64,000 nt of DNA from Epiperipatus broadwayi. Taxonomy: Eukaryota; Onychophora; Udeonychophora; Euonychophora; Peripatidae. The notes beneath the pieces are model-generated. The model worked only from the letters and a program-made list of their open reading frames with translations, ran no database searches and was not told where the DNA came from. Every line of letters begins with the position of its first letter. The first letter of the stretch is position 1. Positions 11,352 to 23,313 of this stretch are shown here, piece after piece. The stretch spans positions 5,067,092 to 5,131,091 of the forward strand of contig JAQFVV010000020.1 in NCBI GenBank assembly GCA_028023455.1, read 5' to 3'. A program made the position numbers and the translations under genes.

Positions 11352-12640
11352 AAATGGCAAGAACAAACAAAAAAAAATACAGAGATGTCATCAAAACAAT
11401 CGTTTGCACATTACATTTGTTATCTAAGTTTTATTTAATTAAGATTTCAGTTATATAATAAATAAATAAATGGACGATTGTTGTTCTTTAAAAAAATTAA
11501 AAATCTAAGAAAAAATTCAAAATTTTATTAATTACAAAATCAAAAACAGTGATGACTGAATATAAAATGTACCAAAAATAAAATTTAAAATATACTTGGA
11601 ATATCAACTTGGTCTGATGAAAAAAAAATCAAAATAATGATACTAAATTATAAAACTATATATTTTTTTAAAAAATTACAACCAAAACATTTTTATTTTA
11701 CATTATATTTATTCACATAATATCACTTTTTTTCAATATTAAGCTTCATTTTTAAATTGGAGTTTTAACTTTTATTATATATTTTGAATCTAATGATAAA
11801 GTTTTTTTTTTTTTTTTTGCCATAGGAAATCATAATTTCTCATTTTTTAGATGAGATTATTGATTATTTGAGTTAGATAGCTGGGTTTGAAGACATTTAA
11901 GGGTCTGAAAATTTCAGATTTTCTATTCAAGGGTTAACTCTTAAATAAATGCTGGCTTTGGGTTGGTGTTTTTAGATCTAGTGTCTGAAACTATCCTGAT
12001 GCCTCACTGAGGAGTGTCAAAGCTTGAAACCATTGGTCTGGGATTTGGGTGTGGTTTCTGATAGATTTTTTAAATGCTTTCTCTTGCTAAGCATTTATCA
12101 CAAAGCTTGTTGACCAATTAGCAAAGCTCTTTGTTAATTTTGGTAAATCAATTGAGTTCATGGGGTAAAGCTGCAATTAAGGAAATGATAACGGGAATGT
12201 TATAGATTAATGAATCAATGATGTTAGAGGAAAGATAATTTAACAAGTCTCCTAAATGGAAAGAACATCAAGTAAATAATATAGATTGTGAAAAAAAAAA
12301 GGGTTGTTTTGTCAATTTTTATTTTAAATTGCTTTAAAATTTTATTGATTACAAGATATTTTGAATAATTTTTAATTAAGATTGACAATTTAAGACATAT
12401 TTAAACAAATAATACCTATTCAAAAAATTAATAGTAACTAAAAATAAATTAAAATTCATTAATGATTTCATTTCTATATAGCTTTATGCTATTTTTGCCA
12501 TTTTAAAAGTATATCTTAAAAGTAAAACTACATCATTAAATTTTGATTTACTTTTGGAAAGTATTAGTAACTTAGAATAGAAGTAATAATGTTTTGATCA
12601 TTATGACTAATTTAACTTTTGACATTTTGATATTATTATT
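11352..12640. other. AT-rich DNA without recognised features
   Basis: A slightly richer segment (11820-12080) shows no frame, repeat arm or RNA motif that I can name. Confidence 0.45.
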
Positions 12641-12925
12641 ATCATCATCATCATCATCATCAACCATTATCAATCCACTGCAGGATGAAGGTCTCTCAAA
12701 GTTCAATCCATCTTTTCCTATCTTTAGCTTCTCTTCTCCACATCACCCCTGCACATTTTCTTATTTCATCCATCCATCTCACATGTGGTCTCTTTCTAGG
12801 TCTTTTACAATCTCTTGAAATCCAGTTTAAAATTTCAATTGTCCATCTATTATCATCTCTTCTAGCAATATGTCTGGCCCAACTTCACTTCAGTCTTTTA
12901 ATTTTTTCAATGAGGTCAGTAACAT
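12641..12925 (-). mobile_element. RTE-clade LINE, 5'-truncated 3' end
   Basis: Read on the minus strand, this encodes the last about 90 codons of the RTE ORF (DNRWTIEILNWI, then a basic KRPRKRPHVRWMDEIRK stretch). It ends in CCTGCAGTGGATTGATAATG and a (GAT)n microsatellite, the usual RTE 3' end. The 5' break lies near 12925. The same 3' end occurs at 19410, 55103 and 62795. It is non-functional. Confidence 0.85.
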
Positions 12926-14762
12926 CTGTTTATATATATATAACTTTTATATACATCTAAAAGGAAAACAGAAACCATCTACAAAATTTCCCTTAACTTA
13001 TGTAAACAACTGATACCATGGTAAATTACAAACATGCATCTGAAAAAAAAAACAATTCAAAATTCAAGCAATAAGTCATGGAATGATTGATTATATTAAA
13101 TGAAAACTACTTGTATAATTATCTCTATCATTATTCCTTTAAACATATTGACAGTATATAATTACTTGTACACTTATTATATAGTTAGAGTAAAGAAGTA
13201 ATGGTTTAAATATAAAAATAGAATAGTTATAAGAAAACCACCAGGTTTTTTAATATATCTATAGATGGATGCACCATTCAATTTGAACAGAGAAGTGAAG
13301 ATATGATAATTTAAGAAGTGTTTTTTCAGCTTATGATTTATAGACTACAAGAAAAAAACATGTTTCATTACATCGTAGATTCAATAATTAATATGGTGAG
13401 AAAATTATTATCAAGTAGTAGCTTGCAGTTTGGTTTTTTAGTGAGGAAAATAGCTCTCTGCAAAGAATATTCATTAAGAAATATTGCATCAAATTAGTTA
13501 TAATTGGAAATGATGATGAAATAAAAAAAAGATTCACAAAAACAAAAATAATAAAGTAATGAGGGTAATGAAAATTATTTTGAGAAATGAATGTCTCTTT
13601 TGGATTCAAGTTTTGTTTTACTGTTTATAACCATATATTTAAAACTTTATCAGTCATATCACAAAAATGTAATATATATATATATATATGAGCTTGTGAT
13701 GCAATAGTGGAGCATTTTGTTTGCTATTTCCATAACCCAGATTTGAAATCAGGCATCAAATACAGATATTTTTTTTACTAGGCTTACAATTATTTTTCAA
13801 GTAATTACTTCATATTCAAAATAGATTTAGTAATACCTAATAATAGTCAGTAAATTATGTATCTAATTTTAGCTAGAGTGTAAAATAAAGATAGAAATTG
13901 CTCAAACCCTCACAACCAGCAATTAGCAAGTCTGTTGAAATGAGCTTTCTCTTTTATATATTGTAATGATCAAATAACTAGTAAGTAGAGATACTAAATA
14001 AATGGTCTTTATTGTTGCAGAGAGCCAAATTGTAACTAATCAAGAATAACTAAATGGTGATTAACAAAATCTTAGCTTAACTAGTAAACAAATTAATGTA
14101 ATAAAATATATGCTTTAGAAGCCTATAATAATGTTAATGTATATTAATGGTATCTCAGGATTATAAAGGATAAATATAATTGTGTAGTGTATAGGAAAGT
14201 AAATAAATCTAAAAATAATTATATAGTTAGTGGATTTTTTTCATTATTTTTTTTAAATGGACATAAATCAGATTTAATGTTATCTCAGGGTTTTAATAAA
14301 ATATTACTAATTATGATAAACTTCAATTGATATAGCTGAATAGCAAAAGATATTTTATTGCATCCAAACTATATCTTACTATAGTTAAGCATTAATATTT
14401 AAAATATAAATGTTAATAAGGGTGATAATATTAATAATGTTACCTTCTAGTAAATTTATTTATATTTGAATAAATAAAATATAGTAATATCATTACTCAT
14501 AGACTACTAATTAGATGGTGATTATGAAAATATAAAATAATGAAAGTCAAAATAATTTAACAAATATCAATATACTTTATTTACAAGTAAATAATAGTAA
14601 TAATAATTGAAGGTTATTAATAAAATATAAATAATTTGACATTTACTTGGACTTGGAATATAAAACTTTATTATTTAACATAACTATAATTTATTATAAT
14701 GTGTAAGTATAACTGTATATGTGGTTGGATAAGGTATGTATTAAAGGAAGGTTGTTTATCAT
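12926..14762. other. AT-rich DNA with one possible tRNA-like remnant
   Basis: At 13685-13775 a stretch (GATGCAATAGTGGAGC, then ATTTGAAATCAGGC) faintly resembles A and B boxes of a tRNA-derived SINE. The rest is low-complexity AT-rich DNA with a TA run near 13673-13690. Confidence 0.35.
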
Positions 14763-14775
14763 AGCATCAAAATAA

Positions 14776-14974
14776 CACAGAGTCAAAACTCCATATAATA
14801 GTGCCATTCAGTGCAAGCCAGAATAATCAATGGATATAGGAAGGTTTGTGCATAAAATCCCTATCTAGTGCCTACTGATGATTACTCTGGCTTGCACTGA
14901 GTGGCACTACTGTATGGATAGTTTTGCCTCTGTGAAAAACAGATTGTATAAGCATAAAGAATGGTGATTATGCG
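14776..14974 (+). mobile_element. Palindromic ribozyme-family element P1, copy B
   Basis: A short form: the arms CACAGAGTCAAAACTCCATA and its inverse meet near 14877, so the ribozyme-bearing centre is deleted. The right end continues into the constant P1 3' segment (AAGCATAAAGAATGGTGATT). A perfect 13-bp direct repeat, AGCATCAAAATAA, flanks it (14763-14775, 14975-14987). This fixes both boundaries and shows that the two ends are not mirror images. Confidence 0.88.
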
Positions 14975-14987
14975 AGCATCAAAATAA

Positions 14988-16689
14988 GCTTTAAATAATA
15001 ATTATTTAATATATATTGTGTTTGATTTGACCTTCAATCACTCTTTATGTCATCAGTCTTTTGAAATATATTTATTTATATCATTCATTTGTGAATTCAA
15101 CAGAAATATACATTGCATTACAAAATTTGCCTAACACAGGCCAAAATATAAACCAATGGGAGGCTTCCTCTTCTACGTGATAATAAAATATAACACTATT
15201 ATGAGTTTGCACTTGTGACATTATAATAAATACAAAGACACGAGGATCATAATTTCCTCTACTGAATGACTGTACCACATAAAATAAAAAGAACTCATAG
15301 CCATGGTTCATTACTTTTTACTTTGCAGATGATCCTAAAAGAAATTATACATAGGCTTGATTTATAATATTTCAAAAATTCTGTATCTACGATTTAAAAA
15401 ATTATAATGATTTCTGATATAATAAAAAATGATTACAAATTATTTATATAATTATTAAACAGAGCTTAAATGAAGTGATTGCTAGAAATATTGTATTTGT
15501 AAGATACAAACTTATGTATATCAAATAAATATAGAAAAAGAGTATATGAAATTTGAGGAATTGTGTTTGTCTTTGGTTGCATTAAAATGTGAAATAGAAA
15601 CCAATAGATTACTTTTTACCAGTATCCTCAACCATATTTTAAAATATAAGATTAATAATATAAGATTAAGTGTGCATAAATAAAAATATGAGAATGATTA
15701 ATAAAATGGCAAATGGCCAAACATATACATAAAAAGTTACAAATATATTTGACATAAAATAAAATTTTAAAACGTTTATGTATAATGTTAAAACAAATGT
15801 AATAATTTCTAATTTAATAAAAAATGATTATAAATAACTGAGTGATTAATTATCAGGATATCACGTGACATTTATGGTGCAGTTTGAGTTTCAAACCAAA
15901 CACCTAATATTTATTACTATGCTAGTGTTTTAAATCACTCAGGATAACGTAATATAATGTTTTATTGTATGTTTAAAAATCATTTCAATGTTCTATTAGA
16001 TTTATCTTAAAATTTAAAATAATAAATTGCACATCAATTCTCAACTGACTAATAATCTGAAAACTGTTAAAGTCTTTATATTAAGAAAAAAGTATTAAAA
16101 CTTAAAAGATGCATACTCTTGAGGATCACAAAATAACATCTTTATAAAAGAAAAACAACATTAACTAAAATATCTTCTTTAAAAAAATAAATAAAATTCT
16201 CTTTCCAGCTTAATATTAAATTCTAGACCCATAAGACTATTGCAAATATATTAATAATTCAAGTCTTAGTAAAACTTTATTAGAATGTCATCAGATTATT
16301 AAAAAAAACTCAAACACGAACAATACTTATATACTGCACATATATTCATATACATAATATATATATATATGTCTCTTAGACCCATAGACACCCATGTAAA
16401 GTTTTTATTTATATGCATGGTTGTGCATTTATATAAAATATTAAAAATATTATGATTAAAGCAAAGTAAAAATTAATTAACAATAATAATATTTTCGCAT
16501 ATTTTATAATTAAAATATTAACAAAGAACATCTTTGATTATTGAAAATCTGAATTAATAAATCTAACAAAAATTAAATAATGTTTCTTTAAAATTGTATC
16601 TGCATGCATATAAAATTAGCACACAGAAATTGGCAACACTGATACATATTTAACTTTTGTTGTTGTTTTCCTCTTTAATTTCATTCAAT
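14988..16689. other. AT-rich DNA without recognised features
   Basis: Open frames are short and without motifs. A CTGATGA on the minus strand near 15055 has no matching core and was not called. Confidence 0.45.
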
Positions 16690-16765
16690 TGCACCAGTTC
16701 AGTGCTAGAGCACCAGACTCAACAGCTGAAAAGGACCACAGCTCAATCTGTAATTTCTAGTGATC
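16690..16765 (+). mobile_element. tRNA-like SINE remnant
   Basis: The string CAGTTCAGTGCTAGAGCACC looks like a tRNA A-box region. GACTCAACAGCTGAAAAGGA looks like an anticodon arm, and CAGCTCAATCTG like a decayed B box. No acceptor pairing or tail is clear, so this is a weak SINE call. Confidence 0.4.
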
Positions 16766-16864
16766 AAATATCATGTTATAAAATATTCAATTATATATTC
16801 TATTTATATTAAATTTTTAAAATATGTATGTATTTTAAAATCTTTAGCCAAAAATAATCTAGAT

Positions 16865-17536
16865 CAGCGGTTGGCAACCGGTGGTCCGTTGACTGCTGAT
16901 AGTCCGTGAGATAATTTTAATGGACCACAAAGAAATTCAGATATTATTTAAATTCGCTAAGCTCATTTAATAAAATTTTTAAATAAAAAAATAAATTTTG
17001 TTTAAGCTATATTATTATTATATATATAATAGAACAAGTTACAAAATATTACTGTGACTTGCAAAACATCGACCTCAAAGGCGTTTAATTAATCCCTACT
17101 CGTTCAGCGGCATAGAAAAAGTAACAAAATAAGAATACCGAATTCTGTACAATTAATTAGGCATCAAATTTGACTACGGATCATCATTGGTAATTGGGTG
17201 AACTAAAACTCAAAATATTTATTAAGAATTTTGAAGGAAAACACATTTATAAAAATTATTAAAGAGTAGAATACTATTCGTTATTAATTTTAAATAATTT
17301 TTGTACATACGAATTAGAAAATTGCACATATAAAACGTAACAAATATATATTTATACATTCATTTATTTATATGAAATAAAATGAAGATTATATTAACAA
17401 AAAACAAAATAAAACATAATTCTTTGACAAATTATAAAACATATAAATAACAGTATACTATTCAATGCTAGTATTAAATTGTACCTTTAAAAATTATGTT
17501 AGTGATCCTCAATATCTAAACGGTTACCGACTGCGG
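16865..17536. mobile_element. Non-autonomous hAT-like DNA transposon (degenerate)
   Basis: The left end CAGCGGTTGGCAACCGGTGG has the CA(G)NGGT...CAACC shape of hAT terminal repeats. The right end CGGTTACCGACTGCGG is its degenerate inverse. Flanking 8-mers ATCTAGAT (16857-16864) and AACTAGAC (17537-17544) match at 6 of 8 bases, consistent with an aged hAT target duplication. No transposase is recognisable inside. Confidence 0.65.
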
Positions 17537-17544
17537 AACTAGAC

Positions 17545-18186
17545 AACACTTGATCATTATTAGAGATAGTTTGCCATTACCTATCACCTTATTAAAACGA
17601 GGTTAGTCTAGGGTCTAAATTTTTAATTTACATTATGCAATAATGAAACTAATTAATTACATTTTTAAGATGTAATATATGCAAATAAAATTTTAGTAAA
17701 ATATAATTTTTCAGTAATGATCCAAAAGAAATGTTAATTCCAGAGTTTTCTTTTTTCTCCTATTCCACATATAAACTGGTTTAAGCACATTTGTATGAAT
17801 TATTTCAAATAACACTAATTTAATTAGATTTCCAAAAATTGTAGAAATTATTTAACTGCTCAATGTAATATTTTATACATTTATTATTAATAATATTATC
17901 AATAATATAAACTAAACAAAAATATTATTAAACATAAATTTTGATAGAGAATTAACTTTAAGCTTTACTTCTAAAAAGAGTAAAATAAACAAAAATATAA
18001 CTAAAAATAACAAGAATTTTCTAGTCGATGAAGGTTAAAAATATTAATCCTATTTCTGAACATTCTAAACTGGCAAATGATAATTGTACTTCTATGAAAA
18101 TTTCACTGCTTCCCAATTCAATTTTAGTTATGATTAATCATTATAATAAATTATTCACTTACTAAAAATAATGTAATATTTAAATA
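17545..18186. other. AT-rich DNA without recognised features
   Basis: Nothing supported. Confidence 0.45.
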
Positions 18187-18198
18187 CAAATATATTAT

Positions 18199-18543
18199 CT
18201 ATATTTGAAAGAAAAACAGGCAAAACTCTCCAATCAGTAGTGCCACTCAGTGCAAATTAAAGTAATCAATGGACGCCAGAAGGCTAGTGCATAAAATCCC
18301 TATCTAGTGCCTACTCATTTAATATCCCCAGATTAGTTTCTAGCTCATGATTTTTTGTCAGTGAGGAGCCTTGAATCTGCCTGCATTGAGTGGCACTACT
18401 GTATGGAGAATTTTGCCTGTTTTAATAACAGTTATGAGCAAGCATAAGAAATGGTGATCATGTGATGCTTAGTGGTTTAATACTTGAAAGTCTGAGTTCA
18501 AATCCCTTCTAATTAAAAATTATGTATTAAATAAATAAATAAT
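18199..18543 (+). mobile_element. P1 palindromic element, copy C, with extended 3' module
   Basis: The palindrome arms run from about 18215 to 18422. The left arm holds a decayed minus-strand ribozyme copy (CTGACA in place of CTGATGA, GAAAC retained). To the right come the constant P1 end (GGTGATCATGTGATG) and then TTAGTGGTTTAATACTTGAA and GTCTGAGTTCAAATCCC, a B-box-like module also found at the 3' end of the other ribozyme repeat (family HX). An AAAT-rich tail follows. A 12-bp repeat, CAAATATATTAT (18187-18198, 18544-18555), may be the target duplication, but in such AT-rich DNA this is tentative. Confidence 0.7.
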
Positions 18544-18555
18544 CAAATATATTAT

Positions 18556-19396
18556 TGTTTAAAAACTCATAATCCAATTAAATCCTATTTTTACTAATCT
18601 TATTTTATTCATATATTGTAACATTTCAGAAATTTTTACTTCACATTTTTTTGAACAGTATCATTTGCTATCCACAATTCATTACTTACTGTATATCTAC
18701 TACTTCTCTTTGTATTTTATCTAAACATTTCTTTGCCATTACAAAGTACATCATTTCCAAATGTTAAAGCAGCCACCATTATTCCTTTCCAAATATTTCT
18801 ACATAGTTCAAATTTATTTTATGAGAAACATTTTTAATCAATTCCACTCTGTTTTTTCCTTTTTTTTTTTACAGCTCTAATTTCCATTTATCTATATAAT
18901 TTCTTTTTCCAAATAATAAAGTAACTAATTACCTACATTCATTCACTTTTTCAGAATAAATATCTGTCACTTTTTATCCTTCAATTTTACCCTCCCCATT
19001 AAGTACCTATAATTTTTTTTTTTCACTGAATTTAAATTTTCTTACTTCTTATCTCTCTGTACTTCTCTAATAATAATATTGTATTTTCTATACAATTTGT
19101 AAAAATGCCATATAATCTATCACAGAAAAAAAACTACCACAGTATATATATTCTCTTGACTCTAAGTGTGGGAATCCTTTCTTCTATGCTTAATCTTTTA
19201 TCTCAACTTCCTATTTTATTAAAAACAAAATAAATAATAAAGGTGATAACAGACATCCCAATTCATATTTGTGAAAATTATTCTTGATAAAAATCTTGCA
19301 TTCTTCATAACCTAAATTTATAACTTCAACCATCCTATCACAGTCTTTTTCATATCTAAAAATGCAATAAATAATTTTTTTTTTAAAAGACATTTC
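18556..19396. other. T-rich DNA without recognised features
   Basis: Long pyrimidine-rich stretches on the plus strand. A 60-codon minus-strand frame (19211-19393) has no motif and is not called. Confidence 0.4.
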
Positions 19397-19409
19397 AATT
19401 AATTAAAAT

Positions 19410-20342
19410 CATCATCATCATCATCATTATCAACCATTATCAATCCACTGCAGGATGAAGGTCTCTCCAAGTTTAATCCATCTTCTCCGATCTTTAGCTT
19501 CTCTTCTCTACATCACCCCTACACATTTTCTTATTTCATCCATCCATCTTACATGTGGTCTCCTTCTGGGTCTTTTACAATCTCTTGGAATCCAGTTTAA
19601 AATTTCAATTGTCCATCTATTATCATCTCTTCTAGCAATATGTCCAGCCCAACTCCACTTCAATCTTTTAATTTTTTCAATGAGGTCAGTAACACCTGTT
19701 TGTTCTCTTACCCATACATTGCGTTTTCGATCTCTTCTTGTTACTCCCAACATACATCTCTCCATACTTCTTTGAGTGGTCTGAAGTCTCTGTATTGATC
19801 TTCTATTAAGTGTCCAAGTCTCAGATCCATAAGTAAGAACTGGTAAAACACATTTGTTAAAAACCTTTCTTTTCAAACACATAGGCATATTTCCTTTTAA
19901 TATCAAGTTATTTCTACCAAAAGCACTCCAACCAAGTTTAATTCTATGATTAATTTCCTCTATTATGTTTCCATCTGTATTAATAATCTGACCAAGGTAT
20001 TTGTAACTCTTAACTTCTTCTAATTCATCATAATCAATCTTTATTTTCATATTTTGAGCAAATCGATTAAACATTACTTTAGTCTTTTTAACATTTATCT
20101 TTAGTCCTACTTTCCTACTTTCATCTGATAACTCCTGCAACATTTCCTGCAGCTCGGAAGCATTATTTGCAAAAACAACTACATCATCTGCGAAATCTAA
20201 ATGACTTAAATAATCTCCATTTACTTTCACTCCTTTAGTTTCCCATTTTAATCCACAAAATACTTCTTGCAGCACTGCTGTAAAAAGTTTTGGAGATATG
20301 GAGTCACCTTGTCTTACACCTTTCTCAATGTTGACTTTCCAT
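19410..20342 (-). mobile_element. RTE-clade LINE, 5'-truncated copy
   Basis: This is the best-preserved RTE 3' half. It is bounded by a 13-bp direct repeat, AATTAATTAAAAT (19397-19409, 20343-20355). On the minus strand it enters in the reverse transcriptase, just before RQGDSIS, and runs to a (GAT)n tail. The exact duplication and truncated 5' end are typical products of target-primed reverse transcription. It is dead because the endonuclease and the first half of the reverse transcriptase are missing. Confidence 0.92.
19508..20275 (-). pseudogene. RTE reverse transcriptase C-terminal half (255-codon open frame)
   Basis: The frame is open for 255 codons. It covers the end of the reverse transcriptase: LDFADDVVVF (active-site FADD at residues 28-31), the thumb-like segment NVKKTKVMFN, and YKYLGQIINTDG. 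The RTE C-terminal region follows, with CVLPVLTYGSETWTL and the basic RDCKRPRRRPHVRW. The ATG used is internal to the original ORF; coding similarity continues upstream to 20342. A full RTE ORF is about 900-1000 codons. The uninterrupted frame suggests a fairly recent insertion. Alone it has no enzymatic role. Confidence 0.88.
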
Positions 20343-20446
20343 AATTAATTAAAATACAATATGTAAAATGTTCAAATCCATTCTAAATTACCCTTTAAAT
20401 TTCACTCACCTCTTTCTAAATCCTAACAATATTCCTTAAGACATAT

Positions 20447-20510
20447 GTAAATATGTAGAGGTCCCTATTATCACATTTTTATATGCATATGCTTGAGCTA
20501 TATAGGCTTA
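20447..20510 (+). repeat. P2 palindromic-element fragment
   Basis: GTAGAGGTCCCTATTATCAC, then ATTTTTATATGCATATGCTT, matches one arm of the P2 family and runs into a decayed version of its 3' part. No duplication was found. Confidence 0.6.
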
Positions 20511-21953
20511 ATGAATATTATACAATAATCTAATTTTCTTACCCTTCCATTCATCTTTATTCTTATTATCAGTTATAATTTTATTAAAAGTTTCTTTTAA
20601 AATAAGCCTTGCATATTTTTCCACACTTATTATTATTTCAGTTGCCATATTACGTAATTCACTTGTTTTTTCATGAGAAACTTTCTAATATAGTTCTGTA
20701 TATAATATGCTTGAATAACTAGTGGCAGTGCATTTAAATTCCCATCTGAAGAACACATTCTGGTTTTTGTCTTTATAAATAAGACCTGGAATTCAAAGCG
20801 TAAGTAATGTAAAAATCTTAAATTTCATTTTATTAAACTAAAATCCAAAAATTCAAGAACCTATATATTTGAACTCAAATTTTCCATTGATGGTATTAGA
20901 GAAGAGCACACTTTTTATTTTAACATATATTATGTAAAGTAAACAATTAAATGACTTATTGATATTATTAATATTCCTAAAGAAGAAAAAATTATATTTA
21001 CAATTAATAAATATTTGGAATACTTAACATTATTCAATCAAATTGATTTGGGTTCAAACTTTTAGATTGTTTTAAATTTCAGATTTTTAGTTTGTTTAAT
21101 AAAATGCAGTTAAAAGAGATTAGTAGAATGCATAATTGCATTGCTCCCAGTTTTAATTTTCAACTCTCATTTATAAAGGTAAAATCTAGAAACTGTTCTG
21201 GGATGGGGAATTGATAATGCAATATTATAATCTCATATTAGTAATTACTCAAACTTATCATAGATGTTGCTTTTGTATTGGAAGATATCTGAAAATACAC
21301 ACTGAGAGTACAATACTATTTCAACAACAATAGCAACAGAAAATGGAGCTATTTTCAATCAGAAATACTATCCATGAACTGCTGATGGAGTAAGTGAGAT
21401 CTTTCTAAGAATAAATGAATTAAACTTTTTAATAACCTAATGTTTTTTTCTGAAATCGCTTTGAAATTTTTTTTAGCTAATATTCTTTGACCTTTGTTAT
21501 AATTAATATTCACTTGATATGATGTATCTATTTAAGAAACATATAGTTCTCTATCAAAAAGTAGAGTGAGAATACTAGGAAACATGGCATTGTGGTCAAG
21601 TGATAACACTAGATCTCCATTCCTGCCTCCTCTTAACATATTTTAATTTAGCATTTCAAATCTGAAGCTATACCATAAAATAATGAAGCTTCTTATATGG
21701 TTAAGAAGGTGACTAAGTGTTTAACTCTGTCTCTCTAACAAACTGAATGAGTTCAGTTTTATTAAGAGTATAGTTAGAATTATATATGTTGGATTTATTG
21801 TTATGGCAAATTTGTCCAATTAGGCTAACTAATGAAGAATCAGAATATGCACTGTCATAAATATCGTTCTTGAAATCATTAAATCTACGAAAGCATTAGA
21901 TTGTTTATTGAAAACATCCTTAAATACATTTTCATTAGAGTCAATAAATGAAA
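20511..21953. other. AT-rich DNA, one weak tRNA-like stretch
   Basis: At 21588-21640 GGCATTGTGGTCAAGTGATA resembles a tRNA A-box region of a SINE, without a clear B box. Nothing else is supported. Confidence 0.35.
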
Positions 21954-22059
21954 TACACCTGGGTCTTATTTTATGCGGATTTATTTAATGCGATTTTGAA
22001 GTTATGCGATTTATGTTTCTTCTTAATATCTTTGTATGTAGTTTTTTTTATGTGATAAA

Positions 22060-22185
22060 AATTATTAGATCAGAAGTCAAGCTCTGATAATGCGCTATTA
22101 CTTTAAATATTATGAATTTCGCGCACTCATGTCATATTTAAAGTAATAGTGCATTATCGGAGTTCGACTTTTCTCTAATAATTTT
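22060..22185. repeat. Palindrome inside the Tigger-like element
   Basis: ATTATTAGATCAGAAGTCAA and TAATGCGCTATTACTTTAAA on the left are inverted as TTTAAAGTAATAGTGCATTA and GACTTTTCTCTAATAAT on the right. The centre lies near 22122. It may be a nested foldback element or part of the transposon's own end structure. Confidence 0.7.
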
Positions 22186-22734
22186 TATATTTTCAGCACT
22201 TTATAATAGTACTGTAATAGATTTTTATGCAATAAAAAAGTTCATAATTCACTTAAAATCAGGATTTCCCCATTTTATATATACATATTAAATTTTACAA
22301 GATTATAATATAAATCTGTTCAAACGTTATAGATGCCTATACTATGCATGTTGTTGTTTTTGCATTTAAATCACATTCTATTTTTGCTTTTTAAAAAAAG
22401 AGTACATAATCAATTAATCATTTAGTGTCCACAAGATTATTTTTAAAAGGTGAGTAACAGTGGTGGGCAAATTAATTTTGACAATTAAAATCAGATTTTT
22501 CATTATAATTAACAATTTAAAAATTACATAACATGATCTGAAATTAATGTGACGTGAAACAATGAAATTTGATTTTTAAACGGAATTGAAAATTAAAAAA
22601 TTAAAGACAAAAATAAGAATTTAATTTTTAATTGTTAGTTTTAATTAAATTTTGTCCAACAGTGGTAAGTCAGTGTCTTTTTATTATCGTAAGTCTAAGT
22701 TCTTATTTTGATTTTAAACTTTTAGTTTACTCTA

Positions 22735-22885
22735 ATGGAGAGGAAAAACATCCAAAAAAATGAATTTCTTTGGAAACAAAAATTTCAATTTTAGATAGCT
22801 TAGTGAAATCGAAAGAACCAACAGCAATTGGAAAACATTCAGGTTGGGCAAGTCGACGATAAGAGCAATTAAAAAAATGAAGTTG
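22735..22885 (+). pseudogene. Tigger/pogo transposase DNA-binding domain remnant
   Basis: Starting at the ATG at 22735 and allowing for frameshifts, the segment reads SLETKISILDSLVKSKEPTA, and then in another frame LGKSTIRAIKK. This pattern, a helix followed by a GKSTIR-type recognition helix, is the CENP-B/Tigger psq-type helix-turn-helix that binds the element ends. The DDE catalytic domain is not found. At least two frameshifts make it a pseudogene. Confidence 0.7.
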
Positions 22886-23313
22886 GCACTAGTTGTATTT
22901 CTTCTTGTGACAAATCTGATGTCTTATTAGTTTACAAATGAACTTATATATCATCAAATAGCATTTAAAATACTCTACATGTATGAAAAAATGAAAAATA
23001 CTGTAAATTACACATAAAAATATATTGTTTTGAATAAAATTAAATACTGTAGTTAATAAAAAAAGTAAAAAAAGTTTGTCTTGTATCAATTTTTTTCAAA
23101 TTTGAAATTTTTTATTAGTCATATTTTATTTCCTTATTTTTTTATGCAAATTTTAAAGTAATTTTACATTGTTGCTTTACTTTTATGCGATTTTTGAAAA
23201 TTACAGTACCTATTCCCCATTTTTCAAGGTAAGTTAAATCTATTTTTGTTCGATTTCTTTTGTGCGTGGTTTCTGAGGAATCTATCTACCACATAAAACG
23301 AGATCCAGGTGTA

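Larger units (their letters stand above)
21956..23311 (+). mobile_element. pogo/Tigger-like DNA transposon, internally decayed
   Basis: Terminal inverted repeats CACCTGGGTCTTATTTTATG (left) and CATAAAACGAGATCCAGGTG (right) are flanked by TA (21954-21955, 23312-23313), the Tc1/mariner-superfamily duplication. Subterminal TTATGCGATTT motifs resemble the repeated GCGATTT style of Tigger ends. A broken transposase helix-turn-helix lies inside at 22735-22885. At 1356 bp it is shorter than intact Tigger elements (about 2-3 kb), so most of the transposase is deleted. A palindrome at 22060-22185 sits within it. Confidence 0.82.

Noticed and set aside
11610-11640. Hammerhead core from CTGATGA at about 11618
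   Set aside because: It is followed only by an A run; no stem II or GAAA at the right distance with pairing.
12594-12960. Two plus-strand frames rich in serine and leucine
   Set aside because: They are antisense shadows of the RTE C-terminus; the same frame appears at 19455-19775.
15040-15065. Minus-strand CTGATGA near 15055
   Set aside because: No stem II or stem I partners could be found.
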